Origin: Desulfurellaceae bacterium bin18
GTDB taxonomy: Bacteria; Desulfobacterota; Binatia; Bin18
NCBI GenBank assembly: GCA_002238415.1
Contig: MPMI01000041.1
Span: 1 to 52,681 of the forward strand
DNA: 52,681 bases
Direction of reading: 5' to 3'
In this document: piece by piece, positions 18,055 through 28,949 of the stretch
Layout of the letters: each line of letters opens with the position of its first letter
How positions within the stretch are numbered: the first letter of the stretch is position 1
Notes under the pieces: generated by a model
What the model was told of the DNA's origin: nothing
Database searches by the model: none
The model's input: only the letters and a program-made list of their open reading frames with translations
Translations under genes and position numbers: made by a program

Positions 18055-19539
18055 CTATGGCAGCTCGGTACTGCCCATGAGGTAGCGGTCTACCTCTCTG
18101 GCCGCGCCGCGCCCTTCATTAAAGGCCCAGACGACCAGACTCTGGCCGCGGCGTATGTCGCCGGCGGCAAAGACGCCGCCCACGTTTGTCTGGAACCGAC
18201 CGTATTCCGCTTTGGCATTCGAGCGCGGATCACGCTCAACCCCGAGTTGTTCGAGGACCGGGTCTTCCGGCCCAAGAAAACCCATGGCGAGCAGGACCAA
18301 GTCCGCCGGCCAGACCTTTTCCGTTCCTGGCAGGGGTTTGGGAATAAACGCGCCGTTTTCGTTTTTCCCCCACTCGATCTCGACGGTGTGCAGCTCTTTG
18401 ACGTTGCCGTTTGTGTCGCCCACAAATCGTTCCGTCTGAATCAAATAAATGCGTGGGTCTACACCAAACCGGGCTTCTGCTTCCTCCTGTCCATAATCGA
18501 CACGCAAAATTTTGGGCCACTCCGGCCAAGGATTGTCCGGCTGCCGTTCCAAGGGAGGCTGAGGAAGAATTTCAAATTGGGTTAGTGTCTTGCACTTGTG
18601 GCGGAGTGACGTGCCAACACAGTCGGTGCCGGTATCTCCGCCCCCAATAACGATTACATTTTTATCCGTTGCGGAAATATACGCCCTATCCGCATGGTCC
18701 GAGTCGAGCAGGCTTTTGGTGTTAGCGTGGAGGAATTCCATGGCGAAATGGATGCCGTTGAGGCCGCGGCCTTCTGCCGGCAGGTCGCGTGGTTTTGTCG
18801 CCCCTCCGCACAAGACGACGGCATCAAAATCTTCCTGTAATTGAGCAGCCGGAATGTCGCTGCCAATGGACGTATTCGTCACAAAGGTAACGCCCTCTTG
18901 GGCCATCAGGTCGACGCGACGCTGCACGATGGCCTTGTCCAGCTTCATATTGGGGATACCGTACATGAGCAAGCCGCCGGTACGGTCGGCCCGTTCGTAG
19001 ACGGTGACCGCGTGGCCGGCTTTATTGAGTTGTGCCGCACACGAGAGGCCGGCTGGACCCGACCCGACCACCGCCACCTTTTTCCCGGTCCGTTTCTCCG
19101 GCGGATGCGGGACCACCCAGCCTTCGGCAAAGCCGCGATCGACGATAGAGCACTCAAGGTTTTTGATGGTGACCGGCGGATTCGTAATCCCGAGCACGCA
19201 CGATCCCTCGCACGGCGCCGGACACACCCGACCTGTGAACTCTGGGAAATTATTGGTTTTGTGCAGCCGCTCCAGCGCTTCCCGCCAGAGCCCCCGATAG
19301 ACCAAGTCATTCCACTCCGGGATCAGGTTGTTGATCGGACAGCCCGAGGCCATGCCGCTGATCAAGGTCCCGGTGTGACAGAATGGAATGCCGCAGTCCA
19401 TACATCGGCCGCCCTGCTCCTGAAGTTTGCTATCAGAAAAATGCTGATGAAACTCCTCCCAGTCATTGACCCGTTCGACTGGTGAACGGTCTGCGGGCAA
19501 CTCCCGCTCGTATTCCATGAATCCAGTAGGCTTACCCAT
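18055..19539 (-). CDS. gltD: Glutamate synthase [NADPH] small subunit (494 aa)
   Basis: FAD/NAD(P)H-dependent subunit that feeds electrons to GltB for glutamate formation from glutamine and 2-oxoglutarate. The N-terminal cysteine-rich region has [21 protein letters not shown] and CPAPCEGSC, which bind [4Fe-4S] clusters. The FAD motif is [21 protein letters not shown] and the NADPH motif is [29 protein letters not shown] closes the FAD domain. Its start lies 39 nt after the gltB stop on the same strand, as in a gltBD operon. Confidence 0.96.
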   Translation of the reverse strand: MGKPTGFMEYERELPADRSPVERVNDWEEFHQHFSDSKLQEQGGRCMDCGIPFCHTGTLISGMASGCPINNLIPEWNDLVYRGLWREALERLHKTNNFPEFTGRVCPAPCEGSCVLGITNPPVTIKNLECSIVDRGFAEGWVVPHPPEKRTGKKVAVVGSGPAGLSCAAQLNKAGHAVTVYERADRTGGLLMYGIPNMKLDKAIVQRRVDLMAQEGVTFVTNTSIGSDIPAAQLQEDFDAVVLCGGATKPRDLPAEGRGLNGIHFAMEFLHANTKSLLDSDHADRAYISATDKNVIVIGGGDTGTDCVGTSLRHKCKTLTQFEILPQPPLERQPDNPWPEWPKILRVDYGQEEAEARFGVDPRIYLIQTERFVGDTNGNVKELHTVEIEWGKNENGAFIPKPLPGTEKVWPADLVLLAMGFLGPEDPVLEQLGVERDPRSNAKAEYGRFQTNVGGVFAAGDIRRGQSLVVWAFNEGRGAAREVDRYLMGSTELP

Positions 19540-19578
19540 ACGGTCTTCCTTCGTCAGTTTCCATGCGGTTTCAGCGTG

Positions 19579-22500
19579 TTAGTTGCCGCTCACCCGCGCG
19601 GCATCGTTCTTATTAGCCTCAAAAGCGGCCATGATGGCTTCGTCTCCGGCCAAGCCACTACCTTCGGCCCGGCTAATCGCGTCGAGCATGCGTTGGTAGT
19701 CCTTGGGCATGACTTTGACAAATTCCAGTACCCGTGCCTCCCAGTCCTCAAGAATCTGCTGGGCTTGGGCGCTGCGGGTATACTGGACGTGTTTTTGCAG
19801 CAGGGCACGAACGTCCTGGAGGTCGTCCTCGTTGAGCCTGTCCAGGCTGACGGTTTCGAGATTACACTGGTTGCGAAAGGTCGCGTGTGCGTCCAGTACG
19901 TAGGCGATTCCGCCGGACATGCCCGCGGCGAAGTTGCGTCCAGTCTCACCCAGCACGACCACGCAACCGCCCGTCATATACTCACAGCCATGGTCGCCGA
20001 CCCCTTCGACTACGGCTCGCACACCGCTGTTCCGAACACAAAAGCGTTCTCCCGCCATGCCGCGAATATAGGCCTCCCCGTTGGTCGCGCCATAAAAGGC
20101 CACATTGCCGACGATGATGTTTTCCTCCGCCGTAAAGGTTGAGCCTGTGGGCGGATACAGTATGACCTTTCCGCCAGAGAGGCCCTTGGCGAAGTAGTCG
20201 TTGGCATCGCCCTCCAGTTCGAGCGTCATACCGGGCGGGACAAACGCCCCAAAGCTCTGACCAGCCGACCCCTGGAAATGAAAGTGGATAGTATCTTCCG
20301 GCAAGCCTTCTCGACCGTAGCGTCGGGTGACCTCACTGCCTAGTATCGTTCCGGTGACGCGGTTGACGTTTTGAATGGGTAGCGTCGCGGACACTTTTTC
20401 TTGACGTTCCAGCGCCGGACGTGCCAGGTCAATCAGGGTCTGCTTATCCAGAGAGCGCTCAATGCCGTGGTTTTGGCCAATCTGGCAGTACCGACCGATT
20501 TCGGGACCAACCTGGGGTTGGTGCAGAATATCGGTGTAGTCCAGGCCCTTGGCTTTCCAGTGGGCGATCGCTCTGCGGGCCTCAATTTTGTCGGTCCGAC
20601 CAATCATGTCATTCATGGTCCGAAAGCCGAGTTGGGCCATATACTCACGAATTTCCTGAGCCACGAACTGCATGAAGTTGACCGCATGGGTTGGGTCACC
20701 CATGAACTTCTTGCGCAATACCGGATTCTGGGTTGCGACGCCGACCGGACAGGTGTCGAGGTGACAGACCCGCATCATAATACAGCCCAATGAAACCAGG
20801 GCGGCTGTGGCGAAACCGAACTCTTCCGCCCCCAGCAACGCGGCAACTACTACATCCCGGCCGGTTTTGAGTTGACCGTCGGTTTCGACTGCAATCCGGC
20901 TGCGCAAATTGTTGAGGACAAGGGTCTGGTGCGTTTCCGCCAGGCCGAGCTCCCAGGGCAGGCCGGCGTGTTTGATACTCGTCTGCGGCGAGGCCCCGGT
21001 CCCGCCATCGTGACCACTAATCAGCACGACATCGGCATGGCCTTTGGCAACGCCGGCGGCAATCGTGCCGACCCCAACCTCGGAGACCAGTTTCACGCTG
21101 ATTCGCGCCTCGGTATTGGCGTTCTTTAAGTCGTGAATGAGCTGGGCTAGGTCTTCGATTGAATAGATATCGTGGTGGGGGGGCGGGGAAATCAGTCCCA
21201 CGCCGGGGGTGGATAAGCGCACCTTGGCAATCCACGGATAGACTTTCCGACCGGGCAGCTCGCCGCCCTCTCCGGGCTTCGCTCCCTGGGCCATTTTGAT
21301 CTGGATCTCACGAGCCTGGGTCAGATATTCGCTGGTAACGCCGAAACGGCCCGAGGCGACCTGCTTGATCGCACTATTCCGCGAGTCGCCATTGGGATCC
21401 GGCGTATAGCGCGCAATGTCTTCCCCACCTTCGCCCGTATTGCTTTTGCCACCGATACGGTTCATGGCAATAGCGAGCGACTCATGTGCCTCTTTACTGA
21501 TGGAGCCGTAGGACATGGCGCCGGTCTTAAAGCGGGCGGTAATGGCCTCGACCGACTCGACTTCCTCAAGTGGAATCGGCTCAGCCACCGGCTTTAATTC
21601 CAAGAGTCCGCGCAGCGTAGCGAGCCGCTCAGACTGGTCGTCTATGAGCCGCGTATACTCCTTAAAGGTCGCATAGTCGTTAATACGACAGGCCTTTTGC
21701 AGCAGGTGAATAGTGCGCGGGTTAAAGAGATGCAGTTCACCGTCTTTGCGGAACTGATACTGGCCGTACACTTCAAGCGTCTGACCACGAACGGGAATGG
21801 TGGGGAACGCTCTGGCATGTTGTTGGCTCGCTTCGTGGGCGAGTTCCGCCAGGCCAATGCCTCCCACGCGGGAGGGGGTCCAGGTAAAGTAGCGATCAGC
21901 CAGATCTCGACCCAGCCCAATGGCTTCAAAAATCTGCGCGCCACAGTAGGATTTAATCGTTGAAATACCCATCTTGGACATGACTTTGACGATGCCCTTG
22001 ACCGCGGCTTTGATATAGCCGCTCACCGCATCATGATAGCTGATGTCCGTCAGCATGCCTTCACCGATCATGTCGTTCAGACACTCGTAGGCCATATACG
22101 GATTGATCGCCTGGACGCCGTAGCCGAGCAGCACGCAGAAATGATGCACCTCGCGCGGCTCGCCCGATTCGAGCACGAGTCCGACCCGGGTACGGCTGCC
22201 GGTCCGAATCAGGTGATGGTGCAAACCCGACGCTGCCAGCAAGGCCGGCATCGCGGCGCGTTCGGCATCAATGCCTCTATCCGACAGGATCAGCAGCGTT
22301 GCGCCGTTCTCAATCGCCGTGTCCGCAGCCTGACAGAGTTCGTCTAAAGCCTGCCCAAGGCCGTCTTTGCCATTCCTGGGGTTAAAGAGTATGGGCAGGG
22401 TCACGGTCTTGAGCCCCGGCTGGTCAATACGCCGAAGCTTTTCGAGGTCCGAATTTTTCAGAATCGGAATGGGCAGCCGGATCTGGCGACCATTGTCTGG

Positions 22501-24180
22501 CCGGGAATCGATCAGATTGCCCTCCGAGCCCAGCGTCAGCGTTGTTGACGTGACGAGTTCTTCTCGAATCGGGTCAATAGGAGGATTGGTCACCTGGGCA
22601 AAGAGTTGCTTGAAATAGTTGTATAAAAGCTGGGGCTTATCGGACAAAACGGCCAGCGGCGTATCCGTGCCCATGGAACCGATGGGCTGGATTTTATTCA
22701 GTGCCATTGGCCCGATATTGACCTTCAAATCTTCAAAGCTGTACCCAAACGCGCGCAGGCGCTGGAGCGTGGCCTCATGATCGTAGGCCGGCTGCTCCTC
22801 TGCCACATCCGGCAGTTGATCGAAATACAGTGTGTGTTCGTTCAGCCACTGACGGTAGGGCTGGGCGCTCATGATTTCCCGTTTTAATTCTTCGTCACTG
22901 ATAATGCGGCCCTTCTCCGTGTCGACCAAGAACATCCGTCCCGGTTGGAGCCGTCGTTTCTCCAATACGCGTTCCGGCTCAACTTCGAGCACCCCCACCT
23001 CGGAACCCATGATGACTAGGTCGTCCTTGGTGACATAGTAGCGGGACGGGCGGAGTCCGTTCCGGTCCAGGACGGCTCCCACGCGGATGCCGTCCGTGAA
23101 GGCGATGGAGGCCGGGCCGTCCCAGGGCTCCATCAGACAACTGTGGTATTCATAAAAGGCCCGCTTGGTGTCGGCCATGCTGGTATGATTCTCCCACGGC
23201 TCGGGGATCATCATCATCATCGCGTGGGGCAGCGAACGCCCGCTCAGCGCCAGGAATTCCAAGCAGTTATCAAAAATGGCGGAATCGCTGCCGTCTTCCA
23301 GGACAACCGGAAAGACCTTCGACAGGTCGTCCCCGAAGAGTTCTGAGGCCATGAGTGCCTGCCGGGCTCGCATCCAGTTGACGTTCCCCCGTAGGGTATT
23401 AATCTCGCCGTTATGGATGAGGTAGCGATACGGATGGGAGCGTTCCCAACTCGGAAAGGTGTTGGTGCTAAAGCGTGAATGGACCAGGGCAATAGCGCTC
23501 TCCATGTCCGGGTCGGACAGGTCCGGATAGAATGTTTCGAGTTGCTGCGGCGTGAGCATGCCTTTATAGATCAGAGTTTTATACGACAGGCTGGGAATAT
23601 AGAAATATTCTCCACCAGTGACCCCGCCGTAACGGATGGCGTTCGTCACGCGACGACGGATCACATACAGCTTGCGCTCAAAGGCGAGATCATCCGCCAG
23701 ACCGTCGACACTACGACCAATGAAGACTTGCCGAATGCACGGTTCACACGCCTTGGCAGTCTCACCCAGGCCGGCATTATTGGTCGGGACATCCCGCCAG
23801 CCCAAGACAGTTTGGCCTTCTTCTCTGACGATGGCCTCCAGGCGCTGCTCGCAGCCGTGTCGCTGGGCCTTATCAGGTGGCAGATAGACCATGCCGACCC
23901 CGTACCGACCCGGAGCGGGCAGGCTGATATTCAGACCATGACAGGCTGAGTTCAGGAAGCGATGGGGGAGTTGGAGGAGCATGCCCGCTCCGTCTCCCGT
24001 GCCTTCTTCGCAGCCGCGTGCCCCACGATGATCAAGATTGACCAGAACGGTTAAACCTTGCTCGACCACCTTATGTGACTGTGCCCCTGTAATATTGACC
24101 ACAAAGCCAATGCCGCAGGCGTCATGTTCAAAGCTGGGATCGTACAGTCCTTGTTTCTGAGGTATACCGGCATATGTCAT
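19579..24180 (-). CDS. gltB: Glutamate synthase large subunit (1,533 aa)
   Basis: Converts glutamine and 2-oxoglutarate to two glutamates. The N-terminal Ntn amidotransferase domain would mature at C22 (HDACGIGF), after cleavage of a 21-residue propeptide. Central and FMN-binding synthase domains follow, with [22 protein letters not shown] and the [3Fe-4S] motif [13 protein letters not shown]. The C-terminal beta-helix domain contains repeated GxxGG turns ([22 protein letters not shown]). The ATG at 24180 is chosen for its AGGAAGG upstream; the frame is open further upstream into lrp. gltB starts 54 nt after the lrp stop, making an lrp-gltB-gltD unit. Confidence 0.96.
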   Translation of the reverse strand: MTYAGIPQKQGLYDPSFEHDACGIGFVVNITGAQSHKVVEQGLTVLVNLDHRGARGCEEGTGDGAGMLLQLPHRFLNSACHGLNISLPAPGRYGVGMVYLPPDKAQRHGCEQRLEAIVREEGQTVLGWRDVPTNNAGLGETAKACEPCIRQVFIGRSVDGLADDLAFERKLYVIRRRVTNAIRYGGVTGGEYFYIPSLSYKTLIYKGMLTPQQLETFYPDLSDPDMESAIALVHSRFSTNTFPSWERSHPYRYLIHNGEINTLRGNVNWMRARQALMASELFGDDLSKVFPVVLEDGSDSAIFDNCLEFLALSGRSLPHAMMMMIPEPWENHTSMADTKRAFYEYHSCLMEPWDGPASIAFTDGIRVGAVLDRNGLRPSRYYVTKDDLVIMGSEVGVLEVEPERVLEKRRLQPGRMFLVDTEKGRIISDEELKREIMSAQPYRQWLNEHTLYFDQLPDVAEEQPAYDHEATLQRLRAFGYSFEDLKVNIGPMALNKIQPIGSMGTDTPLAVLSDKPQLLYNYFKQLFAQVTNPPIDPIREELVTSTTLTLGSEGNLIDSRPDNGRQIRLPIPILKNSDLEKLRRIDQPGLKTVTLPILFNPRNGKDGLGQALDELCQAADTAIENGATLLILSDRGIDAERAAMPALLAASGLHHHLIRTGSRTRVGLVLESGEPREVHHFCVLLGYGVQAINPYMAYECLNDMIGEGMLTDISYHDAVSGYIKAAVKGIVKVMSKMGISTIKSYCGAQIFEAIGLGRDLADRYFTWTPSRVGGIGLAELAHEASQQHARAFPTIPVRGQTLEVYGQYQFRKDGELHLFNPRTIHLLQKACRINDYATFKEYTRLIDDQSERLATLRGLLELKPVAEPIPLEEVESVEAITARFKTGAMSYGSISKEAHESLAIAMNRIGGKSNTGEGGEDIARYTPDPNGDSRNSAIKQVASGRFGVTSEYLTQAREIQIKMAQGAKPGEGGELPGRKVYPWIAKVRLSTPGVGLISPPPHHDIYSIEDLAQLIHDLKNANTEARISVKLVSEVGVGTIAAGVAKGHADVVLISGHDGGTGASPQTSIKHAGLPWELGLAETHQTLVLNNLRSRIAVETDGQLKTGRDVVVAALLGAEEFGFATAALVSLGCIMMRVCHLDTCPVGVATQNPVLRKKFMGDPTHAVNFMQFVAQEIREYMAQLGFRTMNDMIGRTDKIEARRAIAHWKAKGLDYTDILHQPQVGPEIGRYCQIGQNHGIERSLDKQTLIDLARPALERQEKVSATLPIQNVNRVTGTILGSEVTRRYGREGLPEDTIHFHFQGSAGQSFGAFVPPGMTLELEGDANDYFAKGLSGGKVILYPPTGSTFTAEENIIVGNVAFYGATNGEAYIRGMAGERFCVRNSGVRAVVEGVGDHGCEYMTGGCVVVLGETGRNFAAGMSGGIAYVLDAHATFRNQCNLETVSLDRLNEDDLQDVRALLQKHVQYTRSAQAQQILEDWEARVLEFVKVMPKDYQRMLDAISRAEGSGLAGDEAIMAAFEANKNDAARVSGN

Positions 24181-24233
24181 ATGCGCCCCTTCCTGTCTCT
24201 GTGCGGTATCGGGATGCCCGCGCTCGTGGGCCG

Positions 24234-24773
24234 TCAGACCCCGCGTCTCATACGCGGAGCGAGAGCGGTTGTCGCTCCATGCCGATGACCATCTACAGCC
24301 GAGTTTCCCCCTGATTGGAGCCTCAACCACAGTCCTTCGGTATGCGTAGACAACACCACGGACGTTTCCGTCCGTTCCACCCCTTCAAGCGAGCGAATTT
24401 GACGAATGACCTCCTCAAGGTCTGAGGTGTTATCGGCCTTGACCTTCAGCAGGAGGGTATATTCGCCAGTCACATGGTGACATTCCTGAATGTCTTCAAA
24501 ACCATCGATGGCCGTTTCAAACTGCGTAATCAGCTTGGGATGATTAATGGAAACGCCAATAAAAGCGGTTGTATCCTTCCCCAGCTTGCGTGCGTCGAGA
24601 ACAGCGGTATACCCACGTATGACGCCGCTCTCTTCCAGCTTCTTAATGCGTTCGATAACGGATGGTGCCGACAGCCCTACGCGTTCGCCAATTTTAACCA
24701 GTGAGAGTTTGCAATTCTCCTGGAGAACCGAGAGGATATGCCTATCCAGATGGTCAATACTGTCGAGTTCCAT
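24234..24773 (-). CDS. Lrp/AsnC family transcriptional regulator (179 aa)
   Basis: N-terminal winged-helix DNA-binding domain: [39 protein letters not shown] with the helix-turn-helix in the middle. It is followed by a RAM effector-binding domain ending about residue 150 ([15 protein letters not shown]). A C-terminal tail of some 25 residues exceeds the usual family length. The start may be ATG 24773 or ATG 24797. It lies directly upstream of gltB and divergent from ilvB, both classic Lrp targets in E. coli, so amino-acid-responsive control of these neighbours is likely. Confidence 0.92.
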   Translation of the reverse strand: MELDSIDHLDRHILSVLQENCKLSLVKIGERVGLSAPSVIERIKKLEESGVIRGYTAVLDARKLGKDTTAFIGVSINHPKLITQFETAIDGFEDIQECHHVTGEYTLLLKVKADNTSDLEEVIRQIRSLEGVERTETSVVLSTHTEGLWLRLQSGGNSAVDGHRHGATTALAPRMRRGV

Positions 24774-24836
24774 ATGGACCCTGCTCACTTCGATCACATG
24801 CCGAATTTATTGAGGTTAAAAATACCAAGGGACTAA

Positions 24837-24866
24837 CAAATAGCGGAGGATAGGCTATTCTGTCAA
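24837..24866 (-). promoter_or_regulatory. Probable promoter of the lrp-gltBD unit
   Basis: On the minus strand TTGACA (24866-24861) is followed after 18 bases by TATTTG (24842-24837), about 65 bp upstream of the lrp start. The surrounding DNA is AT-rich, as expected at an Lrp-bound region. It lies back to back with the ilvB promoter. Confidence 0.55.
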
Positions 24867-24892
24867 GCGAATATTCAGGGGCTGGTGGTTCC

Positions 24893-24920
24893 TTGAGTTT
24901 TTTCCCGGCCCTCGTATAAT
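24893..24920 (+). promoter_or_regulatory. Probable sigma-70-type promoter of ilvB
   Basis: TTGAGT (24893-24898), a 16-base spacer and a perfect TATAAT (24915-24920) lie 33 bp upstream of the ilvB ATG. The divergent lrp promoter is about 30 bp away, so a regulator bound between them could affect both. Confidence 0.75.
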
Positions 24921-24953
24921 TACTCACCCTGGAGACTGGAGCAGAGGCATATC

Positions 24954-26660
24954 ATGACAAAAATGACCGGTGCACAGATTACAATCGAAAGCCTGCTGGC
25001 TGAAGGTGCGGATACCATCTTCGGCTATCCTGGTGGGGCTATCCTGCCGACTTATGATGCCTTGGTCCAGAATCCGGCTTTACGCCATATCCTGGTCCGA
25101 CACGAACAGGGCGCTGCTCATATGGCCGAGGGATATGCACGGGTCTCCGGTCGTCCCGGCGTCGTGCTGGTGACCTCGGGGCCAGGGGCAACGAATACGG
25201 TCACCGGCATCGCGGATGCTTATATGGATTCAACCCCGCTCGTTGTCATCTGTGGTCAGGTGCCGACGAATATGATCGGCAACGATGCCTTTCAGGAAGC
25301 CGATGTGACCGGCATCACCCGTCCCTGCACCAAGCACAATTATTTGATCCGGGATGTCAACGACATCGCCCAGACGATTAAAGAGGCCTTCCATATTGCC
25401 GGCAGTGGACGACCGGGACCGGTCTTGATTGATCTACCCAAGGACGTGCAGACTGCTGAAGCCCCATTTTCCTATCCTGAAACTGTGAGCCTCCGAGGCT
25501 ATAAACCGACCCTTAAGGGAAACATTCGACAGATCGAACGGGCGCTTGAGGTCATTGAACAGGCCGAACGACCGCTCTTCTATGTCGGTGGCGGGGTGCA
25601 GTGGTCTGGCGCGTCCGAAGCGCTCATCGAACTGGTCCGTGGACTCAAGATCCCGATTACCACAACGGTCATGGCCTTGGGTGTGTATCCGAGCGATGAC
25701 CCGTTGAGTCTGGGTATGCTGGGTATGCACGGTGGGTATTGGACCAATATGGCGGTCCAGAACTGTGACGCCCTCATTGCCGTGGGGGCACGGTTTGATG
25801 ACCGGGTCACGGGCCGGACGAGCGACTTCGCACCCAAGGCAGAGAAGATCGTCCATATCGATATTGATCCCTCTTCGATCAGTAAGAATATCAAAGTCGA
25901 TGTCCCCATTGTGGGAGATATCAAGGAAGTCTTGCAGGTCATGCTCGGGAAAGTCAAAACCCGTGAGCAACTGGCGCCGCGCCAGAAGATATGGGGAGAG
26001 TGGCGGCAGCACATCATGGCTTGGAAACAGGAAAAACCACTGCCCTATCAGACTCAAGGTCCGGATGGCGAAATCCTGCCACGAGGGGTGCTGGAAGAGA
26101 TCAATCAGATAACCGGGGGCGACGCCATTGTTGTGACTGATGTGGGCCAACACCAGATGTGGGCCGCCCAGATGATGAAGTTCACCCAGCCGCGTTCGTG
26201 GCTGACGTCGGGTGGACTGGGGACCATGGGCTATGGCTTGCCGGCCGGGATTGGGGCCCACTTTGCCGCACCTGACAGACAGGTCGTTGTGATTAGCGGT
26301 GACGGCAGTATCCAGATGAACATCCAGGAACTGTCGGCTGCCGTCCAGTATAATGTGCCGGTCAAGGTTATCATCCTGAACAACCACTATCTGGGCATGG
26401 TGCGGCAGTGGCAGGAGAAATTCTACGAGGAGCGGTACTCTCACTCCTATATGGATGCCATGCCGGACTTTGTGAAGCTGGCCGAGGCCTATGGAGCCAA
26501 AGGGTTTCGGGCAGAGAAATCGTCTGAGTTGTCCGCCACGCTGCGGGCCGCCTTTGCGGAGACGGGACCCGTTCTGGTGGAAGTGGTCATTCCGAAAAGT
26601 GAAGGGGTATTCCCCATGGTGCCGGCTGGCAGCGCCATGCATGAAATGCTCTTTGCGTAG
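24954..26660 (+). CDS. ilvB: Acetolactate synthase, large (catalytic) subunit (568 aa)
   Basis: ThDP-dependent enzyme for the first shared step of valine, leucine and isoleucine synthesis. Visible are the catalytic Glu in HEQGAAHMAEGYAR, the substrate/FAD region SGPGATNTVTG, GARFDDRVTG and the ThDP/Mg motif GDGSIQMNIQELSAA ending in NN. C-terminal GMVRQWQEKFYEERYS is characteristic of AHAS catalytic subunits. It is preceded by a strong promoter and is divergent from lrp. The regulatory subunit gene ilvN and ilvC, usually next, are absent here. Confidence 0.96.
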   Translation: MTKMTGAQITIESLLAEGADTIFGYPGGAILPTYDALVQNPALRHILVRHEQGAAHMAEGYARVSGRPGVVLVTSGPGATNTVTGIADAYMDSTPLVVICGQVPTNMIGNDAFQEADVTGITRPCTKHNYLIRDVNDIAQTIKEAFHIAGSGRPGPVLIDLPKDVQTAEAPFSYPETVSLRGYKPTLKGNIRQIERALEVIEQAERPLFYVGGGVQWSGASEALIELVRGLKIPITTTVMALGVYPSDDPLSLGMLGMHGGYWTNMAVQNCDALIAVGARFDDRVTGRTSDFAPKAEKIVHIDIDPSSISKNIKVDVPIVGDIKEVLQVMLGKVKTREQLAPRQKIWGEWRQHIMAWKQEKPLPYQTQGPDGEILPRGVLEEINQITGGDAIVVTDVGQHQMWAAQMMKFTQPRSWLTSGGLGTMGYGLPAGIGAHFAAPDRQVVVISGDGSIQMNIQELSAAVQYNVPVKVIILNNHYLGMVRQWQEKFYEERYSHSYMDAMPDFVKLAEAYGAKGFRAEKSSELSATLRAAFAETGPVLVEVVIPKSEGVFPMVPAGSAMHEMLFA

Positions 26661-26694
26661 TGAGCCGAACCGGGAAAATGGCCGAGCCGTGGCA

Positions 26695-26958
26695 ATGGAT
26701 ATACCGCAAAAGCCGGAGGGCGAACCCGCCCCAGACCGTTTCTATCAGGGAGTAATCCATAAGATTGCTTCCGGTAATGAAACAGGCGTCGTTCTGAGCG
26801 ATTCCGGGAAAGAAATTCCCTTTGTCTTTCCGTTTTTACGGCTGATCGGGGCGCCTCGTCTGGACATTCGATTCCTGACCGAGGGCATGCGCGTGGGCTT
26901 TGACGTTGGCTGGACCTCAGACGGGCTGCGCATATCGACCCTGAAAATCTACGACTAG
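26695..26958 (+). CDS. Small hypothetical protein, possibly cold-shock/OB-fold-like (87 aa)
   Basis: Starting at the ATG at 26695 (an in-frame GTG two codons earlier is possible), the protein has a short polar lead and then beta-strand-like segments: FYQGVIHKI, GVVLSDSGKEIPFVFPFL, GMRVGFDVGWTSDGLRISTLKIY. The order resembles a cold-shock-type OB fold (a GxV strand, a charged turn, GxxVxF), but the RNA-binding aromatic motifs are not obvious. It is 34 nt downstream of ilvB and probably on the same transcript. Function unknown. Confidence 0.6.
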   Translation: MDIPQKPEGEPAPDRFYQGVIHKIASGNETGVVLSDSGKEIPFVFPFLRLIGAPRLDIRFLTEGMRVGFDVGWTSDGLRISTLKIYD

Positions 26959-26982
26959 CCCTCATCCGCTGAGAAGCAGTCA

Positions 26983-27813
26983 TTAGAGCGGCAGGGTGGT
27001 CCGAAACAGCACAAAACGCCCCAGAAATTCGCCCACAATAGCCGCCAGAATGGCGACATAAAAAAGACCGGTCGCCGCCATGGTTTGCGGAATCTGAAGT
27101 GTCCGCCAGATCATATAGGCAACACCCAGCGAGGCCAGCGGTCCCAAGCCCAGCCGCATCCAGAGTAGGGTCTGATGCTCCGTCCACAGCTCCCGGACGC
27201 TGGTGCTTGTTGCGGCGTGACTACTGAGCAGAAGGAGGCCAAGACCCAGCGTCAGGGTTGCGAGCTGGACGACGACAGTGCCGGCATAAAAGGTGAAGAT
27301 CCGCTTAAAAGGGTCGAGCGAGAGGTCGAGCTCTATGAGATACCAATGACCCAGGGACATGCCGGTTGCCACCGCGCCCAGCATCAGGGCTGAGGTCAGA
27401 AAACTGAGCGGATAGACAAGCGTCTCGACTGAAAAAAGCGGTGCCGTCCGATACACGCTGGCACTGAAACTCAGAGCGATCAGCCCGAAGAGGAGGGTGA
27501 ACAGGTAGGCACGGGCGCGGAGGATAAAGCGCTCCCCCCATAACGTATAGGTGTACAGTCCGCACAGCACGCAAAACAGCAGCCACAAACCGCCCTCAAA
27601 CGTTCGTATATTCCACAGCGTGTCTGGAAGTGCTGAGTAGGCCAGGGACAGTTTGCCGATACAGATAATCAGACCGCACCCCAGGTAGACGCAGGCCGTG
27701 GACTTGAAAAACCCGCGTTCAATCTCATGAAACCCCGGTACGCTCAGGGCAAAAATACCGCCAAAGGCGAGCTGGCCGAAGAGGAGGAGAAACGTATGCG
27801 CGAAATCAGTCAT
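26983..27813 (-). CDS. Polytopic membrane protein of unknown function (276 aa)
   Basis: About eight hydrophobic helices are visible, starting with AHTFLLLFGQLAFGGIFALS and ending with LFYVAILAAIVGEFLGRFVLF. The ATG at 27813 starts directly before the first helix. Conserved-looking polar features inside the membrane region include HEIERGFFK, GMSLGHWYLIELDL and RLGLGPL. This layout resembles quinone- or haem-binding membrane subunits, but I cannot name a family. It converges with the small protein at 26695-26958 and is divergent from the MaoC pair. Confidence 0.65.
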   Translation of the reverse strand: MTDFAHTFLLLFGQLAFGGIFALSVPGFHEIERGFFKSTACVYLGCGLIICIGKLSLAYSALPDTLWNIRTFEGGLWLLFCVLCGLYTYTLWGERFILRARAYLFTLLFGLIALSFSASVYRTAPLFSVETLVYPLSFLTSALMLGAVATGMSLGHWYLIELDLSLDPFKRIFTFYAGTVVVQLATLTLGLGLLLLSSHAATSTSVRELWTEHQTLLWMRLGLGPLASLGVAYMIWRTLQIPQTMAATGLFYVAILAAIVGEFLGRFVLFRTTLPL

Positions 27814-27967
27814 GCCCGGACTGTATAGACCCCCGGATATGAGCTCAAGCCGGGAGGGCGCACGTCCTTGAGGCAGTCCGGGCGCGGTGTTCCCGCTTGC
27901 CGTTCCGACAGCCAACTGGTAGGGAAATGGGACTGGATTTTATATCAGATCGCTGGCGAGGAAGATT

Positions 27968-28462
27968 GTGGCAGAATCGCTGATTACGGACGAAATTCGG
28001 GCCTGGATCGGTCGTCAGGCACCGCCTTGGACGATTGAGGTCACGGCGCTGGATGTCAAACGCTTTGCGGTGGCAACCGACGACGCCAACCCGCTCTACA
28101 CGGATGCCGAGTGCGCGCAGCACAGCCGCCATGGCGGGCTGATCGCGCCGCCCCTGTTCTATATGGCTCCGCTGACGGACCCGGTCCCCGAAGACGAACT
28201 CCGTCCTGATGGGCTACCCTATGAAGGGCGCTTTCCCATTCCGCCGACCCCGCTCCCTCGCCTGATGGACGGCGGAACGGACATCGAGTTTTTTGTTCCC
28301 ATTCGCGTTGGTGATACCCTGACCGCGCGCAGTACAATAGTGGATATCTACCAGAAAGAGGGGCGATCCGGGCCTTTGATATTTGTGGTACGCGAAACCA
28401 CCTACACGAACCAGAAGGATGAGGTCGTCGTTATTGAAAAAGGGTCGTCTATTTTGCGCTGA
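27968..28462 (+). CDS. MaoC-like / FAS1-type dehydratase domain protein, N-terminal partner (164 aa)
   Basis: Hot-dog fold protein resembling the FAS1-like dehydratase domain. It opens with WTIEVTALDVKRFAVATDDANPLYTD, and later has GGLIAPPLFYM and FFVPIRVGDTLTARSTIVDIYQKEGRSGPLIFVVRETTYTN. Such proteins pair with a second MaoC subunit to form an (R)-specific hydratase acting on acyl-CoA. The GTG at 27968 has an upstream AGGAAG. The partner gene begins 21 nt later. Confidence 0.85.
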   Translation: MAESLITDEIRAWIGRQAPPWTIEVTALDVKRFAVATDDANPLYTDAECAQHSRHGGLIAPPLFYMAPLTDPVPEDELRPDGLPYEGRFPIPPTPLPRLMDGGTDIEFFVPIRVGDTLTARSTIVDIYQKEGRSGPLIFVVRETTYTNQKDEVVVIEKGSSILR

Positions 28463-28483
28463 GCAGCGCGAGGCGAGCGAGGC

Positions 28484-28939
28484 ATGGATACACAGTTGTA
28501 TTTTGAGGACGTGACCGAAGGGATGAGGCTACCGAGTCTGGAGAAGACGCCGTCAAACACCCTGTTGTTCCTGTATAGCAGCATCACCTGGAATCCGCAG
28601 CGGATTCACTTTGATAAGGATTTCACCCAGGGCGAAGGCTACCGGGATATCGTGGTGCACGGCCCGCTACGCGGAGCGTTTTTATCGCAATTATTGACAA
28701 GGTGGATCGGTGAACAGGGCAGGCTGAAGAAGCTGTCGTATGCCAACCGTGATATTGCCTATGTCAATGAGCGTCTGGTGTGTACAGGCACGGTGACCAA
28801 GAAGTGGGTCGAAGCCGGGGCGGGACATGTCGCCTGCGATATCTGGGTGGAGAATGCGGAAGCCGCGCGCCTCACGCTCGGGAGTGCGACGGTTCTTCTG
28901 CCTTTGAAATCTGACCCCGATCCGACCCGGACCGCCTAA
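28484..28939 (+). CDS. MaoC-like hydratase subunit (151 aa)
   Basis: Hot-dog fold, MaoC-type. The segment WNPQRIHFDKDFTQGEGYRDIVVHGPL carries the Asp and His expected of the hydratase active site (compare D-x4-H in R-hydratases). It forms the second half of the heteromeric pair with 27968-28462 and probably hydrates a trans-2-enoyl-CoA. TATG-type ribosome-binding context is weak, but spacing to the upstream gene suggests coupling. The metallophosphoesterase gene starts 10 nt after its stop. Confidence 0.86.
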   Translation: MDTQLYFEDVTEGMRLPSLEKTPSNTLLFLYSSITWNPQRIHFDKDFTQGEGYRDIVVHGPLRGAFLSQLLTRWIGEQGRLKKLSYANRDIAYVNERLVCTGTVTKKWVEAGAGHVACDIWVENAEAARLTLGSATVLLPLKSDPDPTRTA

Positions 28940-28949
28940 AGGAGTGTAC

